This document shows, piece after piece, positions 58,682 to 64,000 of a stretch of 64,000 bases of DNA. The notes below the pieces were generated by a model, which saw only the letters and a list, made by a program, of their open reading frames with translations, was not told the origin of the DNA and did no database searches. Every line of letters begins with the position of its first letter. The stretch's first letter is position 1. The translations under genes and the position numbers were made by a program. The DNA comes from Pseudarthrobacter phenanthrenivorans (lineage in GTDB: Bacteria; Actinomycetota; Actinomycetes; Actinomycetales; Micrococcaceae), in NCBI RefSeq assembly GCF_000813845.1, contig NZ_JWTB01000016.1, positions 1 to 64,000 on the forward strand, given 5' to 3'.

Positions 58682-59653
58682 TCAGCGGGTGTCCGCGGTT
58701 TCCGGCACTGCCTCTGTGCGGGCCTGCCGTTCCGGCCACGGCGTCAGGATGAACAGGCTCGCAAGGACGACGGCGGCGCCAAGCCAGGCAAGTGCCGGCA
58801 GCCTTTCGCCCACCACCAGCACGGCCAGCACGGCGGCCACCACGGTTTCCAGCAGGGATATTCCCGTGGCCGTGCCCGCCCCCACCCGGGCCAGGCCCCA
58901 CCCGAAGAGGACATAGCCGGCAAACATCGGCACGGCCGCCATATAGGCACCTACGCCAAGGTTGCGCCAGGACTCCAGCAGCGGGGCGCCCGTGAGAACC
59001 AGGACCGGCATCAGGAGGAGTCCGCCCAGGCCGAAAACCGCACCCATCGCAGCCCTGGACGTCACCCCTTGGCCGGTCAGGCGGTGCGCCGCCCAGGAGT
59101 ACAGGGCATAGGTGGCCCCGGCCAGCAGCCCAAGGAGGATGCCCGCCGTCGACAGCCACCATTCCGCAGCCGGACCCCCACCTGCGGATCCCGCTGCCGG
59201 GGCGTGGCCGGCGAAGGACAACAGCGCCGCTCCGCCCACTCCCAGCAGTGCCCCCAGGATCCATTGCCTGCTCAGCGCCTTGCCGTCAACACAGCGTTCG
59301 ATAAGGGCCGCGGCCACCGGGGCCGAGCCGATGGACACCACCGTTCCCACCGCAACTCCGGACAGGTGCATCGAGCTGTAGAAAGCCAGGGGATAGATGG
59401 CCACTGCCGCAGCGCCAAGCGACACCAGGCGCCACCGTTCGAGCAGGCTGCCCGTCTGGTCTGCGATATGCCGTGCGGCGTAGAGGGCTTGAAGCAACCC
59501 GCCGAGACCCATTGCCACAGCGCCGATAGCCAGCGGGCTCACGGCCGGAGCGAGCGTGGCAGCCGTCCCCGTGCTCCCCCAGAGGATCGACGCCGCTGCC
59601 ACGGACAGGACACCCCACAGTTGGGCCTTCTGATGCTGCCGTGTGCCGGTCAC
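58682..59653 (-). CDS. EamA/DMT-family transporter (RhaT/YdcZ-like exporter)
   Basis: 323 aa with ten hydrophobic helices in two EamA repeats: AAASILWGSTGTAATLAP and YSWAAHRLTGQGVTSRAAMGAVFGLGGLLLMP, with the second-half SLLETVVAAVLAVLVVGERLP typical of the family. It exports a small metabolite or drug; the substrate is unknown. It starts at GTG 59653, overlapping the TetR stop by 4 bp, so regulator and transporter are coupled. A TetR-type operator lies upstream. Confidence 0.9.
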   Translation of the reverse strand: MTGTRQHQKAQLWGVLSVAAASILWGSTGTAATLAPAVSPLAIGAVAMGLGGLLQALYAARHIADQTGSLLERWRLVSLGAAAVAIYPLAFYSSMHLSGVAVGTVVSIGSAPVAAALIERCVDGKALSRQWILGALLGVGGAALLSFAGHAPAAGSAGGGPAAEWWLSTAGILLGLLAGATYALYSWAAHRLTGQGVTSRAAMGAVFGLGGLLLMPVLVLTGAPLLESWRNLGVGAYMAAVPMFAGYVLFGWGLARVGAGTATGISLLETVVAAVLAVLVVGERLPALAWLGAAVVLASLFILTPWPERQARTEAVPETADTR

Positions 59654-60246
59654 AGGGCGTCCAGCAATTGCGCGGCGATGGACCGTGCCTGCTGCAGCCG
59701 GGCATCGCCGCCTTCCAGTCCCGCCCGGGCCATAGCGCCCTCGAGCAGGAAGGCCAGGTGCGCCGCAGACGCGGTGGCCCCGTCTTCGCGGCCCGGCAGC
59801 AGCCCGGCCACGTGGGTGGCCAGGAGTTCCTGCACGTCCTCCTTGTGCCGGCGCACCGCCGCCCGGCCGGGGCCGCCCGCGGGCAATTCGGCGGCGGCGT
59901 TAAGCAGGCCGCAGCCACGGAACCCGTTGGGGTAGGCAGAGTTGGCGTGGTCCAGGTAGGCGTCGAAGACCGCCAGCACCCTGTCCCGCGGAGTACGGGC
60001 CGTTTCCAGGCGCTGGCCGTAAAGGGCCAGCCACTCCTGGTGCCTGGCGTCAAGGTATGCAGCCACCAGGTCCGCCTTTGAGCTGAAGTTGTTGTAGAGG
60101 CTCTTCTTGGCGACCCCCGCCTCGGCAGTGATCGCGTCGATGCCGGTGCCGGCAACGCCATACGCGTAAAAGAGACGCGCGGCGGCTTCCAGCAGCAGCT
60201 CGCGGGCGGGCCGGCGGCCTGGAACAGGAATGGTGGATGCCGCCAA
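59650..60246 (-). CDS. TetR-family regulator of the EamA exporter
   Basis: 198 aa. The HTH is at about residues 15-60 (RELLLEAAARLFYAYGVAGTGIDAITAEAGVAKKSLYNNFSSKADLVAAYL), close to the AcrR/NemR group. The ligand domain follows, with CGLLNAAAELP. It starts at TTG 60246 with GGAG five bases upstream. A perfect 22-bp palindrome (60266-60287) lies 20 bp before the gene, arguing for autoregulation with the coupled exporter. Confidence 0.9.
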   Translation of the reverse strand: MAASTIPVPGRRPARELLLEAAARLFYAYGVAGTGIDAITAEAGVAKKSLYNNFSSKADLVAAYLDARHQEWLALYGQRLETARTPRDRVLAVFDAYLDHANSAYPNGFRGCGLLNAAAELPAGGPGRAAVRRHKEDVQELLATHVAGLLPGREDGATASAAHLAFLLEGAMARAGLEGGDARLQQARSIAAQLLDAL

Positions 60247-60265
60247 GGACGCTCCTTCAGCGTAG

Positions 60266-60287
60266 GTAGGTAGACCAGTCTACCTAC
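60266..60287. promoter_or_regulatory. TetR operator of the TetR-EamA operon
   Basis: GTAGGTAGAC (60266-60275) and GTCTACCTAC (60278-60287) form perfect 10-bp arms around CA. The inner TAGACCAGTCTA is characteristic of operators bound by TetR/NemR-like regulators. Confidence 0.85.
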
Positions 60288-60383
60288 TGCATGTAGGGCA
60301 CGGGAATTTGTTGCCCGCGTCCGGCGTTGTCGATCTGTCCGGAACAATCCGGACACCAGCAGCTGGACAGGAGAACACACCAC

Positions 60384-60683
60384 ATGTCAGTTGACTACGA
60401 CGCTCCACGGGTGACTCCCGAGGAAGAGCCGAATGTCGCCCTGGAGGAGCTGAAGTCCGACAAGTCCGGCCGCCGGGAGGCTGCTCCCGACATGGACGAG
60501 ACGGACCTCGCGGACAGCTTCGAGCTGCCCGGCGCAGACCTCTCCAACGAGGAACTCCTCATCCAGGTGGTCCCGGTACAGGCAGATGAATTCACCTGCA
60601 TGTCCTGCTTCCTGGTCCACCACCGCAGCCAGTTGGCCCGGGAGAAGGACGGGAAGAAGTACTGCAAGGAATGTGAGGGGTAG
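60384..60683 (+). CDS. DUF4193 protein with zinc-ribbon cysteines
   Basis: 99 aa. An acidic N-terminal half (PEEEPNVALEELKSD, DMDETDLADSFELPGADLSNEEL) precedes CMSCFLVHHRSQLAREK and KYCKECEG, giving a C-x2-C ... C-x2-C zinc ribbon. The DUF4193 family is conserved across Actinobacteria; function unknown. Start ATG 60384 has CAGGAG upstream at about nine bases. It is divergent from the TetR gene. Confidence 0.92.
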   Translation: MSVDYDAPRVTPEEEPNVALEELKSDKSGRREAAPDMDETDLADSFELPGADLSNEELLIQVVPVQADEFTCMSCFLVHHRSQLAREKDGKKYCKECEG

Positions 60684-60811
60684 CAGGGACACGCGGACCC
60701 GGCCAGGTTCGGATTCCAACCATTGAAATCCGCACTCGTGGCCGGAGCGGCGGCCAGCCATGATGTAGGTCACGCTCCGGCAAGGGCCGGCCGACTGGAA
60801 AGAAGGAAACC

Positions 60812-61882
60812 ATGTCCCTCAGCGTTGAGGAAATGAACAAGCAGCTCCCGGCGGCCAACGTGCTGCCCGGAGAGGCGGTGCCGTACTACATGGCGTCGGG
60901 CGAGGGCGCACGCTACGAGATCAACGGCCAACTGGTGACCGTCATCGCCCGCGCCGCCGATACCGGGGGCATCTTCAGCGCTGCCTACATCTCCGGCGGC
61001 ATGGGCGCCGAGTCACCGTTCGCCAGTCACAGCATCGAACACAAGACGCTCTACGTCTTCGACGGCATCCTGCACGTCTGGCTGCCCGGCGAGAGCCGCA
61101 TCCTCACTCCCGGCGATTCGGTGGTGATCCCGCCGAACACGCCGCACGCCTACCGGATGGCCAGCCACTACACCCGGTTCCTGAACTGGATGACGCCCGG
61201 CGGCGGCGAGAAGTACTACGAGCGGGTGGGAACGCCCATCGATTCCCACGTCCCGCCCGTCCGCCCCGGACACAAGGCAAGCCTGCAGGAGCAGGCCGAG
61301 GTGGGTGCCGAGTTCGGGATCACATTCCCGGACGTTGAACGCGTGGCACCCTCCTTCAAGCACGACGCCGGCCTGCCGCCGGCGCAGAGCCCCTACTTCC
61401 TCAGCGCCGGTGAAGGTGAGCGCCTGGTCAGCTACCAGACCATGTTCACCTATCTGTCCCGGCCCGCGAACACGGGCTCGAACTACTTCGCGGTGCACAC
61501 CAAGGGCGCCAAGACACCCTACATTCCGCTGCACTTCCACTCCGGGCACACCGAGAACTTCCTGTGCACCGAGGGCCGCATGTGGCTGTACGCCAACGGC
61601 CGCGAGATGCTCCTGACCAAGGGCGACTTTGTGCACGCGCCCGCGGGGACCATCCACTCGTTCGCGCTCGATGCACACAACACCCAGATGGTGGGCTTCC
61701 TGACACCATCGGTGTTCAACGGCTTCTTCGAGTACTTCAACACGCCCACGGAGGACTACATGTACACCGAGGGCGGGGAGCCCTACATGGACATGGAAGG
61801 GTTCGGCCGCGCCCAGGCCGAAATGGACCTGACCGTGGTGGGGCCACCGCCGCAGCGCCGCGCAGCCCTCGACATCCCCTAG
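60812..61882 (+). CDS. Quercetin 2,3-dioxygenase-like bicupin
   Basis: 356 aa with two cupin barrels. The N-terminal half has HSIEHKTLYVFDGILHVW and PPNTPHAYRM, the C-terminal half HFHSGHTENFLCTEGRMWLY and APAGTIHSFAL, i.e. metal-binding His/Glu sets in both. Closest to bicupin quercetinases (YxaG type, ~340 aa), which open the flavonol ring and release CO. The real substrate may be another aromatic enol. GAAAGAAGGA is well placed before the ATG. The long inverted repeat at 61888 follows directly. Confidence 0.85.
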   Translation: MSLSVEEMNKQLPAANVLPGEAVPYYMASGEGARYEINGQLVTVIARAADTGGIFSAAYISGGMGAESPFASHSIEHKTLYVFDGILHVWLPGESRILTPGDSVVIPPNTPHAYRMASHYTRFLNWMTPGGGEKYYERVGTPIDSHVPPVRPGHKASLQEQAEVGAEFGITFPDVERVAPSFKHDAGLPPAQSPYFLSAGEGERLVSYQTMFTYLSRPANTGSNYFAVHTKGAKTPYIPLHFHSGHTENFLCTEGRMWLYANGREMLLTKGDFVHAPAGTIHSFALDAHNTQMVGFLTPSVFNGFFEYFNTPTEDYMYTEGGEPYMDMEGFGRAQAEMDLTVVGPPPQRRAALDIP

Positions 61883-61887
61883 CCACG

Positions 61888-61929
61888 ACAGACATGGCCC
61901 GTCAACATCTGTTGACGGGCCATGTCTGT
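61888..61929. repeat. 20-bp perfect inverted repeat after the quercetinase gene
   Basis: ACAGACATGGCCCGTCAACA (61888-61907) and its exact complement (61910-61929) are separated by TC. Its centre is GTCAAC-ATCT-GTTGAC (61901-61916). It begins five bases after the cupin stop and may terminate that transcript, but there is no U-tract, and the same core recurs right afterwards. Confidence 0.85.
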
Positions 61930-61945
61930 GTCAACTAATGTTGAC
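61930..61945. promoter_or_regulatory. Second GTCAAC-N4-GTTGAC operator
   Basis: GTCAAC-TAAT-GTTGAC repeats the core found at 61901-61916, 29 bp away centre to centre, and ends 18 bp before the start of the small HTH gene. Two matching dyads in front of a DNA-binding protein suggest autoregulation. Confidence 0.7.
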
Positions 61946-61963
61946 GGCATGGAGGTGGAGCGG

Positions 61964-62164
61964 ATGAAGACGCTGGTTGGATCAATGGACGGGCAAGGAC
62001 CCGCGGAGGCCCTGTACGCGGTGGCCGAACTGCAAAAAGAGGTGGGCCGGGCCGAGGCATCCCTGGTCCGGCGCGCACGCCAGGCCGGCCTGTCATGGGA
62101 AGCGATCGCCCTGTGCCTGGGTGTGAGCAAGCAGGCCGTGCACCGCAAATACGGGAAACAGTAG
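61964..62164 (+). CDS. Small helix-turn-helix protein
   Basis: 66 aa. The HTH is at the C-terminus (about residues 38-64: VRRARQAGLSWEAIALCLGVSKQAVHRKYG), preceded by a helical segment ALYAVAELQKEVGRAEASL. Start ATG 61964 is chosen because GGAGGTGGAG lies immediately upstream; ATG 61949 lies before that site. With no ligand domain it probably acts as a homodimeric repressor on the GTCAAC-N4-GTTGAC sites. Similar small HTH proteins are common in Actinobacteria. It is 25 bp from the convergent DUF3500 stop. Confidence 0.8.
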   Translation: MKTLVGSMDGQGPAEALYAVAELQKEVGRAEASLVRRARQAGLSWEAIALCLGVSKQAVHRKYGKQ

Positions 62165-62189
62165 CCTCCGCGGGCGGGCCGGAGAAGCG

Positions 62190-63431
62190 TCAGGACCCGG
62201 CGAGTGCCTGGCGGACCAGTTCGCGGCCGTAGTCGTTGCCGTTAGGGGTGCGGACCACGGTGTGCATGTGGAACGGGGCCGGCTGGTCATTGCTGAGGAA
62301 CACGCCCGTATGGTGGTCCAGTTCCAGCACCACCACCGGACTCTGCAGGCGGAAGTAGAACGCTTCCTCCCCCGCCCAGCCGCCGATCCAGCTGAAGTGG
62401 GATTCGGAGTAGTGTTCCTGGATTTCCCGGCGCCGGGCTGCGCGCGGCCCCTCGGGGAGGTAGGCGATGAAGTCGTCCACCACGGCGTCGAGCAGTGTCC
62501 GCGCGTCAGCAGGCATGTCAGCCACCGGGATGCCCTCGTAAGGGATCACCCGGTTGTCCTGGAAGCAGCCGCCCAGGTGCCGTTCGTCGCCGGGGTGGAG
62601 GCGGCCCTCCGGCATCGCCGGGTCAACCATCGATTCGTACACAACGGCCCGCGAGCGCAGCTCTGCGGGCAGCGCACCCATGAGGTCCCGGGCCAGGGCG
62701 ATGCGCTCCTTGAAGACTTGGACGCCGCGGTGCGGGCCGGCGTCGATCATGTCCGGCTCGGCGCCCATGAACACCGGTGAGATCACCAGCTGCGTCCCGG
62801 CCACCAGGCAGTTCAGCGCCGCGTGGTGGCCGAACAGCTGCCATCCCCACGGTTCGGTTTCGGACGGCTCGCCGTACAGGGCGAAGTTGTAGCTGAACTC
62901 GTTCATCAGCAGCGGCAGCTCCACCAGGTCGCCCAGGAAGCCGTTGATGCGCATCAGGTTCCGCACCAGCCCATACCCCTGCGGGCTCAGGCTTGCCTCC
63001 ACCACGCCGAGCACGGCGTCGCGGACCGGAGGATCCAGCTCGTCCAGGCGCAGCCCGGTGTCGTGCTGCATGAACTCCGGGTTGGCCCAGCTTTGCCATT
63101 CGGGCGCGTCCACGGCGTAGGTGAGCTTCCGGGCCTGGCCAGCGGTCACGGCACCCAGGAGCTTGCGGGCGGCCGCCGCCATCTCTGCCGTCGGGGCCTC
63201 TTCCCCCGGGCGTGACGGGGCGAGCGGGTACAGGCCTTCGCGGCGCACGCCGTCACTGGTGATCCCGGTGAACGGCTGCGGGTACAGTTTCTGCCAGCCT
63301 TCGATCATGGGCCCTGCGAACGAATCGGTCTTTGCTGCCTCGGCGTATTGGCGGGCGTTCAGGCCCCGGATGTCCGCCACCCGCGGGTGGCCGGGGGGAA
63401 ACAGGTAATCACGGAATGACGGCGTCGACAC
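62190..63431 (-). CDS. DUF3500 domain protein
   Basis: 413 aa, soluble, with no signal. The DUF3500 pattern is visible: AWQSW-like (PEWQSWANPEF), LRNLMRINGFLGDLVE, WGWQLFGHHAALNCLVAG, GCFQDNRVIPYEG and near the end QSPVVVLELDHHTGVFLSN with FHMHTVVRTPNGNDYG. The family has no settled function, though the His-rich end suggests metal binding. It starts at GTG 63431, 23 bp inside the end of the upstream monooxygenase gene, so the two are coupled and probably act together. Confidence 0.87.
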   Translation of the reverse strand: MSTPSFRDYLFPPGHPRVADIRGLNARQYAEAAKTDSFAGPMIEGWQKLYPQPFTGITSDGVRREGLYPLAPSRPGEEAPTAEMAAAARKLLGAVTAGQARKLTYAVDAPEWQSWANPEFMQHDTGLRLDELDPPVRDAVLGVVEASLSPQGYGLVRNLMRINGFLGDLVELPLLMNEFSYNFALYGEPSETEPWGWQLFGHHAALNCLVAGTQLVISPVFMGAEPDMIDAGPHRGVQVFKERIALARDLMGALPAELRSRAVVYESMVDPAMPEGRLHPGDERHLGGCFQDNRVIPYEGIPVADMPADARTLLDAVVDDFIAYLPEGPRAARRREIQEHYSESHFSWIGGWAGEEAFYFRLQSPVVVLELDHHTGVFLSNDQPAPFHMHTVVRTPNGNDYGRELVRQALAGS

Positions 63432-64000
63432 GGGCGCTCCTGGTGGTTTCGAGGGATATGGGCGACCAGCCGGCCGCCACGGACAAGGCTGCGCCCGCGG
63501 CCGGGGCGGAATTTCCCCGCCAGGCGACGTGCTGGTCGGGGCGGACCAGCAGGGTGCCCGCGCCCCACATGTGGGAAAGGTGCGTTCCGTCGTCGGCGGG
63601 TCCGACGACGGCGACCGTCACCGGAATGCCCGTCCGCGCGGCGGCCGCCAGCACCGGCTCGAAAAGAGTCGCGGCGGGCACCCCGCCCAGCGCGCCGGCG
63701 TCGGCGAGCAGGGTGAAGCCGGTTCCAAGGTGGCTGTACAGCGACGTGCCGTCCGCCAGCCAGGCATGCGGGAGCAGGGCGCCCGGGTTCGCCGAAGGAA
63801 CATAGCGGATGGGGTCCTCGGCCGGAACCGGCAGGGCGTCAGGCACCACCAATGATGAGTCCGCGTACGAATACCCCAGCACCAGGCCCAAGGAGTCGAA
63901 CTCGCTCTGCTTGACGGCCAGCGCCGCGTGGGCTGCGGCCCGCGCGGCGTCGCCACGCGGGCCGGCGGTGGTGAGCCCGGGGTCGGCGAAGTGGTACGCC
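63409..64000 (-). CDS. FAD-dependent aromatic monooxygenase, C-terminal part (5' truncated)
   Basis: 196 codons are in the window and the frame stays open to the right edge, so the FAD-binding N-terminal part is outside. The piece starts in a helix (AHAALAVKQSEFDSLGLVLGYSYADSSLV) and continues into the thioredoxin-like domain of PheA/MhpA-type hydroxylases (PGALLPHAWLADGTSLY, LSHMWGAGTLLVRPDQHVAWRG). Such enzymes hydroxylate phenolic or polyketide rings using NAD(P)H. It overlaps the DUF3500 start by 23 bp. Confidence 0.85.
   Translation of the reverse strand, partial: AYHFADPGLTTAGPRGDAARAAAHAALAVKQSEFDSLGLVLGYSYADSSLVVPDALPVPAEDPIRYVPSANPGALLPHAWLADGTSLYSHLGTGFTLLADAGALGGVPAATLFEPVLAAAARTGIPVTVAVVGPADDGTHLSHMWGAGTLLVRPDQHVAWRGNSAPAAGAALSVAAGWSPISLETTRSARVDAVIP

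Noticed and set aside
1..64000. tRNA, rRNA and riboswitch genes
   Set aside because: I read the intergenic regions on both strands and recognised no cloverleaf, rRNA segment or known riboswitch core. A covariance-model search would be decisive and could not be run.

Overview
The window reads as chromosomal DNA of a high-GC Gram-positive bacterium, most likely an Arthrobacter/Pseudarthrobacter-type member of the Micrococcaceae. Supporting signs are the GC-rich third positions, frequent GTG/TTG starts with AAAGGA/GGAGG ribosome binding sites, a Ku-LigD pair, DUF6458, DUF3040, DUF4193 and DUF222-HNH proteins, a desABCD siderophore operon and a fruR-fruK-fruA-ptsH operon. No rRNA, tRNA, insertion sequence, prophage, integrase or CRISPR array was seen. 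The genus is inference; no marker gene is present.

Layout. 0-9.3 kb: a maltose/trehalose-type GH65 phosphorylase with beta-phosphoglucomutase behind a LacI-type operator, an esterase, a small membrane protein, and the complete fructose PTS operon. 9.3-14.5 kb: a methyltransferase/SRPBCC pair and divergent ku and ligD (bacterial NHEJ). 14.6-18.3 kb: a small unknown protein, an MHS-type MFS symporter and a FUSC membrane protein. 18.2-24.5 kb: an SDR gene followed (reading leftward) by desD, desC, desB and desA, each overlapping the next by 4 bp, with an iron-box-like palindrome over the promoter: desferrioxamine-type siderophore synthesis. 24.6-27.6 kb: small unknowns, a GNAT protein, a membrane acyltransferase and a DUF1304 protein. 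27.7-33.6 kb: a catabolic operon of a DUF1537-type acid-sugar kinase, a 3-hydroxyacid-type dehydrogenase, a GntP permease and a class II ketose-bisphosphate-type aldolase, divergent from a FadR-type GntR regulator with two TGTC-T-GACA boxes between them. 33.6-38.4 kb: dodecin, a small CPxSG protein, an XRE/MmyB regulator divergent from an aldo/keto reductase, a second reductase and an epimerase-like SDR. 38.4-44.3 kb: a TetR regulator with a duplicated upstream repeat, then a glutaryl-CoA-dehydrogenase-like enzyme, thiolase, acyl-CoA synthetase and reductase behind a long inverted repeat. 44.3-49.6 kb: GlsB/YeaQ and YtxH-like stress proteins, a DUF222-HNH protein, a PrmC-like methyltransferase and a beta-propeller lactonase. 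49.7-56.2 kb: a secreted multidomain alpha-amylase with a LacI-type operator almost identical to the one at 3.57 kb, an NmrA-like SDR and MalQ. 56.3-64 kb: a GAF-ANTAR protein, another aldo/keto reductase, DUF3040, a TetR-EamA exporter pair with a perfect operator, DUF4193, a quercetinase-like bicupin, a small HTH protein with two copies of one operator, DUF3500, and the C-terminal part of an FAD monooxygenase running off the right edge.

How the genes fit together. Amylase, MalQ, GH65 phosphorylase and PgmB form a plausible dispersed starch/maltodextrin route (extracellular cleavage, intracellular disproportionation, phosphorolysis to beta-glucose 1-phosphate, conversion to glucose 6-phosphate). 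The shared operator suggests that at least the two ends are co-regulated by a LacI-family protein encoded elsewhere. The least conventional catabolic unit is the acid-sugar operon at 28-33 kb: it has the kinase, dehydrogenase and permease expected for tetronate-like substrates, but a fructose-bisphosphate-aldolase-type enzyme in place of the usual AraD-like decarboxylating enzyme, and no isomerase.
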